Source: Candidatus Zixiibacteriota bacterium
GTDB lineage: Bacteria > SM23-81 > DAOVCL01
DNA length: 6,113 nt
Reading direction: 5' to 3'
Assembly: GCA_030670005.1 (NCBI GenBank)
Contig: DAOVCL010000124.1
Span: 1-6,113 of the forward strand
Shown here piece after piece: positions 1 to 5,774 of the stretch. Positions within the stretch are counted from its first letter, which is position 1. Each line of letters begins with the position of its first letter. A program made the position numbers and the translations under genes. A model generated the notes under the pieces. That model saw nothing but the letters and a program-made list of their open reading frames with translations, was not told where the DNA came from and searched no databases.

Positions 1-2
1 CT

Positions 3-473
3 ATGGGGGTTTCTCAAATGGAAGAAGCAACCCCAGACTATCTGGAAGACCTGCAGAGGCTAAAGGCCGAATTTGAGAACTACAGAAAGAGGGAGGCCAA
101 GCAGAGGGAGGAGTATACCCATCTCTTAAAATGTCAGATCCTGAGGAAGTTGCTTCCCGTGATCGACTCATTTGAGGAGGCGTTGAAAAAAGGGAAGGAG
201 AATCCAGAGGAGACCCTGAAGGGGCTTTGGCTGACCTATGAGAGGCTCCTCGGGATCCTGGAGGAGGAGGGATTAAGGAGGATATTCGCCGTAGGGGAGA
301 AGTTTGAGCCAGCTCTGCATGAAGCAGTTGCCGTAGAGGAGGTGGAAGATGGGAGTAAGGACGGATTGGTCTTAGAGGAGCTGCAAAAGGGATATCTATA
401 TAACGACTCTCTCCTGCGACCCAGCGGGGTCAAAGTGGGTAGGTTGAGCACTGATGGGAACTTTCCCCCTTAA
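3..473 (+). CDS. grpE: GrpE, nucleotide exchange factor of DnaK (5' end at window edge)
   Basis: GrpE acts in the cytoplasm as a dimer. It releases ADP from DnaK so the Hsp70 cycle can proceed. Residues 12-50 form the charged helical coiled-coil region (DLQRLKAEFENYRKRE). The C-terminal part carries the family signature from F101 to V145: FEPALHEAV, then a spacer, GYLYNDSLLRPSGVKV. That layout (F-x-P-x-x-HEAV ... GY ... LRP) is diagnostic. At 156 residues it is shorter than E. coli GrpE (197), mainly because the acidic N-terminal tail is missing. Only two bases precede the ATG at 3, so the true start may lie outside the window. An in-frame ATG at 18 (MEEATPDYLEDL) is the alternative, but neither has a clear Shine-Dalgarno. 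It is followed after 43 bases by the HtrA gene with no visible terminator, so the two are probably co-transcribed. dnaK is not in the window. Confidence 0.95.
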   Translation: MGVSQMEEATPDYLEDLQRLKAEFENYRKREAKQREEYTHLLKCQILRKLLPVIDSFEEALKKGKENPEETLKGLWLTYERLLGILEEEGLRRIFAVGEKFEPALHEAVAVEEVEDGSKDGLVLEELQKGYLYNDSLLRPSGVKVGRLSTDGNFPP

Positions 474-503
474 GGGTGGTTTGAGAGGTAGAACTTTAAG
501 CTA

Positions 504-510
504 AAGGAGG
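504..510 (+). promoter_or_regulatory. Ribosome binding site of the HtrA gene
   Basis: AAGGAGG lies six bases before the ATG at 517, a near-perfect Shine-Dalgarno at ideal spacing. It fixes the start and predicts efficient independent initiation even within an operon. Confidence 0.85.
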
Positions 511-516
511 AAAAAG

Positions 517-1935
517 ATGAGGTTACACAGTCTCGCCAGGTTTGCCCCCTTCTTTCTGTTTCTCCTTCTCTGGACAGGGGGGATTCAAGCAAGCCCATCT
601 TTAGGAAGTTTAAGCCAGGATTTCTCCTCGGTGGCCGAGGAGGTAAATCCGGTAGTGGTCTCCATATCCAGTGAGAAGGTGATCAAGCTCAAAGGCTCAC
701 CGTTTAGTCGGGAACCATTTAAGGGCTTTTTTGATGATGACTTCTTTGACCGCTTCTTCCGTATTCCCATCCCTCAGGGTGAGATCAGGAAGAGGGGGTT
801 GGGCTCCGGGGTGATAGTGAGCCAGGATGGTTACATCCTAACCAACAGCCATGTGGTCTCTGGTGCTGAGAAGATATGGGTTACCCTCTCAGACAAGAGG
901 AAGTTTAAGGCGAAGATAGTGGGGACAGATGCCAAGACGGATGTGGGGGTGATTAAGATCGATGCCCACGACCTGCCGGTGGCCAAACTTGGCGATTCCG
1001 ATAAGGTAAAGATAGGGGAGTGGGTCTTGGCCATAGGCAATCCCTTCCGTTTGACCCATACGGTGACCGCAGGCATAATAAGCGCCAAGGGGAGGTCAAA
1101 TGTGGGATTGGCCGAGTATGAGGATTTTATCCAAACAGATGCCGCTATAAACCCAGGAAACAGCGGGGGCGCACTGGCCAACCTGGAGGGAGAGGTCATT
1201 GGCATAAACACGGCCATAGCCACCCGTTCTGGGAGCTATCAGGGGATTGGCTTTGCCATCCCCGTCAATATGGCCAAAGAGGTTATGGATCAGTTGATTT
1301 CTCAGGGAAAGGTGATCAGGGGTTGGCTGGGGGTGATCATCCAGGATATAGACCCGGATATGGCCGAGGCCCTGGGCCTGAAGAAGGCAGAAGGTGTCGT
1401 GGTGGGGGATGTGAAGAAGGATTCACCGGCCCAAAGAGGCGGAGTGAAGAGGGGGGATGTGATCCTCCGCCTCGACAACCGGAAGGTAGAGAACGCTGTG
1501 GGATTGAAGAATATGGTTGCCAGATATAAACCCGGGACTAAGGTTAAAATTGAGGTTTTGAGAGAGGGACGAAAGAGGGATCTTTCGGTCAAACTGGGTG
1601 AGATGTCCTCCTCTGGCTCATCCCCTGTGGCGGCTCCAGAGCTGGCCGAGGAGCTGGGGATAGAGGTCGAGGGGCTAACCGGGGATTTGGCCCGCAGACT
1701 GGGGTATAGGGGAGAAAAGGGGGTGGTGGTCTCTGATGTGAAGTTCGGCAGTCTGGCTCAGTTGGCGGGCATAAAGAGGGGAGACCTCATCCAGGAGATA
1801 GACAGGGAGAAGATCGAATCCCTTGATGATTATCGCAGGGCCTTGGGGAAGATCAAGAAGGGGGAGAGTATCCTCTTTTTGGTGAGAAGGGGAGAGGATA
1901 CCCTCTTTGTGGCCGTCAAGGTACCCAGGAAATAG
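517..1935 (+). CDS. Periplasmic DegP/HtrA-family serine endoprotease with two PDZ domains
   Basis: This is a Do/HtrA protease that degrades, and in some members chaperones, misfolded envelope proteins. Residues 1-25 are a signal peptide: R2/R8, hydrophobic core FAPFFLFLLLW, AxA-like site ending IQA. A phenylalanine- and aspartate-rich LA-type loop (FFDDDFFDRFF, 71-81) precedes the trypsin-like domain. The catalytic triad is complete: H112 in TNSHVV, D142 in KTDVGVIK, S216 in NPGNSGGAL. PDZ1 spans about 258-360 and PDZ2 about 375-470. At 472 residues it matches the two-PDZ DegP/DegQ/MucD class; the single-PDZ DegS class is shorter and membrane-anchored. Orthology to a particular one of DegP, DegQ or MucD cannot be decided here, so no symbol is given. 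It sits between grpE and a zinc-ribbon gene in one transcription direction, consistent with stress co-expression. Confidence 0.96.
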   Translation: MRLHSLARFAPFFLFLLLWTGGIQASPSLGSLSQDFSSVAEEVNPVVVSISSEKVIKLKGSPFSREPFKGFFDDDFFDRFFRIPIPQGEIRKRGLGSGVIVSQDGYILTNSHVVSGAEKIWVTLSDKRKFKAKIVGTDAKTDVGVIKIDAHDLPVAKLGDSDKVKIGEWVLAIGNPFRLTHTVTAGIISAKGRSNVGLAEYEDFIQTDAAINPGNSGGALANLEGEVIGINTAIATRSGSYQGIGFAIPVNMAKEVMDQLISQGKVIRGWLGVIIQDIDPDMAEALGLKKAEGVVVGDVKKDSPAQRGGVKRGDVILRLDNRKVENAVGLKNMVARYKPGTKVKIEVLREGRKRDLSVKLGEMSSSGSSPVAAPELAEELGIEVEGLTGDLARRLGYRGEKGVVVSDVKFGSLAQLAGIKRGDLIQEIDREKIESLDDYRRALGKIKKGESILFLVRRGEDTLFVAVKVPRK

Positions 1936-1939
1936 ATGC

Positions 1940-1946
1940 GGGAGGG
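1940..1946 (+). promoter_or_regulatory. Ribosome binding site that decides the fmdB start
   Basis: GGGAGGG ends four bases before the ATG at 1951. It would lie inside the coding region if translation began at the ATG at 1936, and only one base from the ATG at 1948. The spacing favours 1951, which also gives the family's usual MPxYEYxC N-terminus. Confidence 0.6.
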
Positions 1947-1950
1947 TATG

Positions 1951-2187
1951 ATGCCTACCTATGAGTATCTCTGTGCAGACTGCGGAAGGAAGTTTGAGAT
2001 ATTTCAGTCCATAAACCAACCTTCTCTATCCGTATGCCCCTATTGTGGGGGGAATGTGAGGAGGTTGATCAGCGGTGGTGGGGGGCTTCTCTTTAAGGGT
2101 TCAGGATTCTATGCCACCGACTACCGCAGCGAAGCTTACAAGAATGCCGCCAAGAAGGAGAAGGAATCTAAATCGGATGAGACCTGA
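1951..2187 (+). CDS. FmdB-family small zinc-ribbon protein
   Basis: Small protein of 78 residues from the chosen start, opening MPTYEYLCADCG. Two CxxC knuckles (C8/C11 and C29/C32) form a predicted zinc ribbon. The segment LLFKGSGFYATDY (46-58) is the conserved second half of the FmdB/CxxC_CXXC_SSSS family. The C-terminal 20 residues are lysine/glutamate-rich and probably disordered. The family is named after a putative regulator near formamidase/amidase genes, but its biochemical role is not established; zinc-dependent nucleic-acid or protein binding is plausible. In-frame ATGs at 1936 and 1948 are possible starts; the one at 1936 abuts the HtrA stop and would give 83 residues. The end overlaps the clpB start by 11 bases in another frame, so the two are likely translationally coupled. 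Confidence 0.9.
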   Translation: MPTYEYLCADCGRKFEIFQSINQPSLSVCPYCGGNVRRLISGGGGLLFKGSGFYATDYRSEAYKNAAKKEKESKSDET

Positions 2188-4786
2188 TAACTTTACTATA
2201 AAATCTCAGGAGGCAATGCAGTCCGCCCACGGGTTGGCCAAAGAGAAGGGTCACTCAGAGGTGGAGCCGGTGCACCTTCTCTTGGCCTTGCTCAACCAGA
2301 AGGACAGCCTCTCCGTGGAGATCCTGAAAAGCTTGGGGGTCCCCACCTCCTCTCTCCGGGAGAGGATGGAGGAGAGGATCACTCATCTCCCTCGGATCTT
2401 GAGCCCAGGTGGAGAGATCTACCTCTCCCCCCAGCTAAGGGGGGTGCTTGACGGCTCCCTGAAGGAGGCCTCCCGGCTGAAGGATGAGTATGTAAGCGTG
2501 GAGCATCTCCTCCTGGCCCTGGCTGGCTCCAAGGATGGGGTGGGGGAGGATTTAAGAAGGCAGGGGGCGACAAGGGAGAGGATATATGAGGCGATGAAGA
2601 AAATTAGGGGAGGTCAGAGGGTCACCGATGCCGAGCCGGAGACGAAGTATCAAAGCCTGAAAAGATATGGCCGGGACCTCACCGATCTGGCCAGAAGGGG
2701 AAAGCTCGACCCAGTTATCGGCCGCCAGGAGGAGATCCGCCGGGTGATGAAGGTGCTCTCTCGCCGCACCAAGAACAACCCCGTTCTCATCGGCGAGCCT
2801 GGGGTGGGAAAGACCGCCATTGTGGAGGGCTTGGCCCAGAAGATTGTGGCCCAGGAGGTGCCGGAGAGCCTCAAGGATAGAAGGTTGATAGCCCTTGATT
2901 TGGGCGGAATGATCGCCGGCTCCAAGTTCAGGGGGGAGTTTGAGGAGAGGGTAAAGGCGGTTTTGAAGGAGGTGGAGGATGCGGCAGGGAAGGTGATCCT
3001 CTTTATCGATGAGCTGCATACCATCGTAGGGGCAGGAGCTGTGGGGGGGGCGATGGATGCCTCCAATATGCTCAAACCGGCCTTAGCCAGGGGGGATCTA
3101 AAGTGTATTGGGGCGACAACCCTGGATGAATACAGGGAGAATATAGAGAAGGATGCCGCCCTGGAGAGGAGGTTCTCCCCGGTTTTGGTAGAAGAGCCTA
3201 CGGTGGAGGAAACTATCTCTATCCTGCGGGGCCTGCAGGAGAGATATGAGGTCCATCATGGGGTGCGCATTCAGGACTCGGCCCTGGTGGCTGCGGCCAA
3301 GCTTTCCGAGAGGTATATCGCCGATCGGTTCCTCCCAGACAAGGCCATTGACCTGGTTGATGAGGCTGCCGCTGAGCTGAGGATAGAGATCGACTCTATG
3401 CCCGAGGAGCTGGATGCGATAGAGAAAAGAATCAGACAGTTGGAGGTGGAGAGGAAGGCGGTAAAGAGGGAGAAGGATGCCCAGAAGAGGTTAGAACCCA
3501 TTGAGAAAGAGCTGGCCCGGTTAAATGAGGAGAGGGGTTCCCTCCGCTCCCACTGGCTGAGGGAGAAGGAGGCCATAACCCAAATCAGGGAGCTGAAAAA
3601 GAGGCTCGAATCGGTCAAGACTGAGGCGGAGAAGGCGGAAAGGGACGGTGACTTAGAGAGAGCGGCCAGGCTAAGATATGGGGAGACAGTGGAGCTCAGA
3701 GGCAAGTTGGAGGAGGCAAAGGCCAAGCTGAGAGAGATCCAGGAAGATAGAAGGCTGGTCAAGGAGGAGGTCGATGAGGAGGATGTTGCCGAGGTTGTCT
3801 CCCAATGGACTCACATCCCCGTCTCCCGGCTAACCGAGGAGGAGTCCGAGAAGCTGAACAGATTGGAGGAGGTCCTCCATCAGAGGATTGTGGGGCAGGA
3901 TCAGGCGGTAAGCTCAGTAGCAGGGATGGTGCGGTCAGCCAGGGTGGGGCTCACCGATCCGCGGAGGCCAAATGGGTCATTTATCTTCTTGGGCCCCACT
4001 GGGGTGGGGAAAACCGAGCTGGCCAAAGGATTGGCTGAGTTCCTCTTTGGAGACGAAAATGCCCTGGTGAGGATTGATATGTCGGAATATATGGAGAAGT
4101 TTTCCACCTCCCGCTTGGTGGGGGCCCCCCCCGGATATGTGGGCTATGAGGAGGGGGGACAGCTTACCGAGGCGGTGAGGAGAAGGCCATATTCTGTCAT
4201 CCTCTTTGACGAGATCGAGAAGGCCCATCCAGAGGTCTTTAACCTCCTTCTGCAAGTTTTGGATGAGGGGAGGCTTACCGACAATAAGGGGAGGACGGTA
4301 AACTTCAAGAATAGCATCCTGATTATGACCTCCAACATCGGTGCTCCCCTGATTATGGAGCTATCGGCAAAGATCAACTCCTCCAATGAGGCCAGGGTAT
4401 ACGATGAGATGAGGGAAGAGGTTTTGGCGCTTTTGAAGAAGAGCTTTCGCCCCGAGTTTCTCAACCGCATCGATGAGATCATAGTCTTCCATGCCCTTTC
4501 CCAAGAGGAGGTAAGGAGGATAGTCTACCTCCAGTTCGAGGAGATAAAGGAGAGGTTAAGGGATAAGGAGATTAAGATAGGGTTATCTGAGGAGGCGGCA
4601 GAATATATTGCCCGGGTGGGCTACGACCCGGCCTTTGGCGCTCGTCCCCTGAAGAGGACCCTGCAGAGATGGGTGAGCCAGCCCTTAGCCAAAAGTATCC
4701 TCTCCGGCCAGGTTAAGGAGGGGGAGAATATCCAGGTGATACTACAGGATGGGGTAATCGGATTCAGGAAATCAAAAATGGCTTAG
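2177..4786 (+). CDS. clpB: ClpB, Hsp100-type AAA+ protein disaggregase
   Basis: ClpB is a cytoplasmic hexameric ATPase that pulls polypeptides out of aggregates together with DnaK/DnaJ/GrpE. From the chosen start it has 869 residues (E. coli 857). The N-domain (about 1-145) carries two Clp_N repeats. NBD1 has Walker A GEPGVGKT (206-213), Walker B VILFIDE (273-279) and arginine fingers R331/R332. The middle coiled coil (about 405-530) is full length, with W460 and the GDLERAARLRYG segment (491-502), which separates ClpB from ClpC and ClpA. NBD2 has Walker A GPTGVGKT (606-613), Walker B VILFDE (674-679), arginine finger R764 and sensor-2 GARPLKR (821-827). Pore loop 1 has F251 where tyrosine is usual; pore loop 2 keeps Y654. 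The start at 2177 gives MRPDNFTIKSQEAM, a normal ClpB N-terminus; an upstream in-frame ATG at 2075 would add 34 unrelated residues inside fmdB. AAGGAG/AAGGA motifs at 2155-2165 may serve as the binding site, with spacing slightly long. Confidence 0.97.
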   Translation: MRPDNFTIKSQEAMQSAHGLAKEKGHSEVEPVHLLLALLNQKDSLSVEILKSLGVPTSSLRERMEERITHLPRILSPGGEIYLSPQLRGVLDGSLKEASRLKDEYVSVEHLLLALAGSKDGVGEDLRRQGATRERIYEAMKKIRGGQRVTDAEPETKYQSLKRYGRDLTDLARRGKLDPVIGRQEEIRRVMKVLSRRTKNNPVLIGEPGVGKTAIVEGLAQKIVAQEVPESLKDRRLIALDLGGMIAGSKFRGEFEERVKAVLKEVEDAAGKVILFIDELHTIVGAGAVGGAMDASNMLKPALARGDLKCIGATTLDEYRENIEKDAALERRFSPVLVEEPTVEETISILRGLQERYEVHHGVRIQDSALVAAAKLSERYIADRFLPDKAIDLVDEAAAELRIEIDSMPEELDAIEKRIRQLEVERKAVKREKDAQKRLEPIEKELARLNEERGSLRSHWLREKEAITQIRELKKRLESVKTEAEKAERDGDLERAARLRYGETVELRGKLEEAKAKLREIQEDRRLVKEEVDEEDVAEVVSQWTHIPVSRLTEEESEKLNRLEEVLHQRIVGQDQAVSSVAGMVRSARVGLTDPRRPNGSFIFLGPTGVGKTELAKGLAEFLFGDENALVRIDMSEYMEKFSTSRLVGAPPGYVGYEEGGQLTEAVRRRPYSVILFDEIEKAHPEVFNLLLQVLDEGRLTDNKGRTVNFKNSILIMTSNIGAPLIMELSAKINSSNEARVYDEMREEVLALLKKSFRPEFLNRIDEIIVFHALSQEEVRRIVYLQFEEIKERLRDKEIKIGLSEEAAEYIARVGYDPAFGARPLKRTLQRWVSQPLAKSILSGQVKEGENIQVILQDGVIGFRKSKMA

Positions 4787-4808
4787 GTGGGAAACTGGGT
4801 GAAGTAGC

Positions 4809-4834
4809 CAGGGGTTTGTCTCCTGACACTTTTT
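4809..4834 (+). terminator. Possible weak terminator after clpB
   Basis: A six-pair stem (4809-4814 with 4820-4825, one G-T wobble) closes a five-base loop. A run of five T follows at 4830-4834, after a four-base gap. It sits 22 bases past the clpB stop and ahead of a separate candidate promoter, which fits the end of an operon. The short stem and displaced T run make it a weak candidate. Confidence 0.35.
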
Positions 4835-4867
4835 GTCCAAATTTCCCGTATGAGCTAAAAAATTCCC

Positions 4868-4895
4868 TTGAATTTTAACTGAGATCTGTTATATT
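4868..4895 (+). promoter_or_regulatory. Candidate sigma-70-type promoter with extended -10
   Basis: TTGAAT (4868-4873) resembles a -35 box and TATATT (4890-4895) a -10 box, with a 16-base spacer. TG at 4887-4888 gives the extended -10 form TGnTATATT. An A-rich stretch (about 4857-4862) lies just upstream of the -35. Transcription would start near 4902, giving a leader of about 25 bases before the lipoprotein gene. Confidence 0.5.
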
Positions 4896-4914
4896 TGGGA
4901 AAACTCTAAATTGT

Positions 4915-4922
4915 GGAGGTGA
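4915..4922 (+). promoter_or_regulatory. Strong ribosome binding site of the lipoprotein gene
   Basis: GGAGGTGA is fully complementary to the 16S 3' tail. The GGAGG core ends six bases before the ATG at 4926, which supports that start. Confidence 0.8.
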
Positions 4923-4925
4923 AAG

Positions 4926-5342
4926 ATGAGAAGGGTTCCTCTTCTGCTTTTTCTCTTAGCTGGTTTTCTCCTGATGCTTGGCAACTGTCAGAAGGAGAAG
5001 CCAAAGACAGAGGAAGAACTTTACACTGTGGCTCAGGAGGCTATGAATAAAGGGAATTCCCAGGAGGCCCTGAAATACTACCAGCAGATCCTCGAGGATT
5101 TTCCCCAGAGCAGCAACAACTATAAAGCTCAATTTATGATTGGCTATGTATACTCTGAGCAGTTAAAGGATACGCTCAAAGCCAGGGAGGCCTACCAGAA
5201 GGTGATAGAGCAATACCCGGATTGTGATCTGGTGGGAAGCGCTCGCTGGATGATGGAGAACACGGGGAAAGGATCCCTCGATTTCATCTTTGGCGAGAAG
5301 GACAGCTCCCAGGCGGGGGGCAAGAAAGGCCCCAAAAAATAG
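4926..5342 (+). CDS. Small TPR-repeat protein, probable lipoprotein
   Basis: The 138-residue product begins MRR followed by a hydrophobic stretch (V4-L18) and LGNC, which looks like a lipoprotein signal with C21 as the lipidated cysteine. Asparagine at position -1 is unusual, since that position is normally Gly, Ala or Ser. If lipidated, Q22 at +2 would be compatible with outer-membrane sorting. The mature part has two tetratricopeptide-like helical hairpins, about 31-63 (AQEAMNKGNSQEALKYYQQIL) and 66-100 (AREAYQKVIEQYPD), of the kind seen in BamD/CpoB-like envelope scaffold proteins. It is too short to be BamD (about 245 residues). The tail from about 125 is Gly/Lys-rich and probably disordered. 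TPRs mediate protein contacts, so an envelope scaffolding role is inferred; the partner is unknown. It has its own candidate promoter and a strong terminator, so it appears monocistronic. Confidence 0.85.
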   Translation: MRRVPLLLFLLAGFLLMLGNCQKEKPKTEEELYTVAQEAMNKGNSQEALKYYQQILEDFPQSSNNYKAQFMIGYVYSEQLKDTLKAREAYQKVIEQYPDCDLVGSARWMMENTGKGSLDFIFGEKDSSQAGGKKGPKK

Positions 5343-5359
5343 AAGGGGAGAAACGAGCG

Positions 5360-5395
5360 GAAAGGCCTGAACTATTTTCAGGCCTTTCTTTTTTT
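5360..5395 (+). terminator. Strong rho-independent terminator
   Basis: An 11-bp perfect stem GAAAGGCCTGA (5360-5370) pairs with 5378-5388 across a 7-base loop, and is followed directly by seven T (5389-5395). It begins 18 bases after the lipoprotein gene's stop and closes that unit. Confidence 0.93.
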
Positions 5396-5417
5396 GGGAA
5401 TTGTTCGCCACTGATAA

Positions 5418-5433
5418 CCACGGAATAGCACAG
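5418..5433 (+). repeat. CCACGG-type repeat, forward copy
   Basis: CCACGGAATAGCACAG is an imperfect reverse-orientation match to the unit at 5642-5658, whose reverse complement begins CCACGGATTACACGG. The first seven bases are identical and the rest aligns with one insertion and two mismatches. Confidence 0.5.
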
Positions 5434-5442
5434 AAAAACGGG

Positions 5443-5491
5443 GATCAGTAATCAGTTTACAGGGATTGGGAATCAGGAGTAACCAGTATAA
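5443..5491 (+). repeat. Degenerate heptad-like repeat
   Basis: The stretch can be read in seven-base steps: GATCAGT, AATCAGT, TTACAGG, GATTGGG, AATCAGG, AGTAACC, AGTATAA. The first two and the fifth units are clearly related; the others are decayed or chance. Confidence 0.35.
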
Positions 5492-5523
5492 ACTTCATTT
5501 TTAATTCTCAATTGCTTTTTCCC

Positions 5524-5540
5524 GTGAGATTCCGTGTAAT
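5524..5540 (-). repeat. Second CCGTGTAAT repeat copy
   Basis: GTGAGATTCCGTGTAAT matches GTGAAATCCGTGTAAT at 5637-5652 with one substitution and one inserted base, making a direct repeat 113 bases apart. It is the same family as the CCACGG unit in the opposite orientation. Confidence 0.55.
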
Positions 5541-5591
5541 TGTTATGACCTCTTTATCTATTCGTATAGATTCGTTTATTTGTGTCACCTG

Positions 5592-5617
5592 CCCCGCACT
5601 TATGCATAAGTGCGGGG
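5592..5617. repeat. Perfect 26-bp palindrome
   Basis: The arm CCCCGCACTTATG (5592-5604) is followed at once by its exact reverse complement CATAAGTGCGGGG (5605-5617), with no spacer. The outer arms are GC-rich and the centre is AT-rich around ATGCAT. No T run follows on the + strand and no long A run precedes it, so it is not a standard terminator. It could be a dimeric-protein operator, a REP/MITE-type element core or a cruciform-forming site. Confidence 0.9.
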
Positions 5618-5636
5618 TGAATGTTCCAAAGATTCA

Positions 5637-5658
5637 GTGAAATCCGTGTAATCCGTGG
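5637..5658 (-). repeat. CCACGGATTACACGG-type repeat, reverse copy
   Basis: On the minus strand this reads CCACGGATTACACGGATT followed by TCAC. It holds two tandem-like ACGGATT units (CACGGATT-ACACGGATT). It is the best-preserved of the three related copies in this spacer. Confidence 0.6.
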
Positions 5659-5730
5659 CTGTTGTTTGGTTGCGGATTTGCTGCGTTATGTTAATCTGTG
5701 AACATTTGCTTAATCCATATTTAATCAAGA

Positions 5731-5754
5731 CTTTGAGGCTTGGTGCCTTTGTGG
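5731..5754 (-). repeat. CACAAAGGCACCAAG-type short repeat
   Basis: On the minus strand this reads CCACAAAGGCACCAAG and then CCTCAAAG, a run of near-identical eight- to nine-base units (CACAAAGG, CACCAAGC, CTCAAAG). It ends 30 bases before the moxR start. Confidence 0.5.
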
Positions 5755-5774
5755 CATATGAATAATTCAGGTTA

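Noticed and set aside
474..516. CIRCE element or heat-shock promoter between grpE and the HtrA gene
   Set aside because: No TTAGCACTC-N9-GAGTGCTAA inverted repeat or convincing -35/-10 pair fits in the 43-base gap; only the ribosome binding site is clear.
831..1592. Long open frames on the minus strand within the HtrA gene
   Set aside because: They are antisense to a gene with a complete catalytic triad and PDZ domains, have no ribosome binding sites or family motifs, and reflect GC-biased codon use.
1936..1950. FmdB start at the ATG abutting the HtrA stop
   Set aside because: It would bury the GGGAGGG site inside the gene. The family normally starts MPxYEYxC, which matches the ATG at 1951.
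2075..2176. Upstream in-frame ATG extending ClpB by 34 residues
   Set aside because: The extra residues (MVGGFSLRVQDS...) are an out-of-frame reading of fmdB and resemble nothing in ClpB. The ATG at 2177 gives the standard N-terminus.
2552..3762. Minus-strand open frames inside clpB
   Set aside because: They are low-complexity Ser/Leu-rich antisense shadows of the AAA+ and coiled-coil codons, with no independent support.
4741..4786. IGF tripeptide near the ClpB C-terminus as a ClpP-docking loop
   Set aside because: The docking IGF/IGL loop of ClpX/ClpA lies within the AAA+ module. Here the tripeptide is in the C-terminal tail, and the full middle domain marks a ClpB, which does not dock ClpP.
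5592..5617. Palindrome as a rho-independent terminator
   Set aside because: No T tract follows in either direction, and a strong terminator already exists at 5360-5395.
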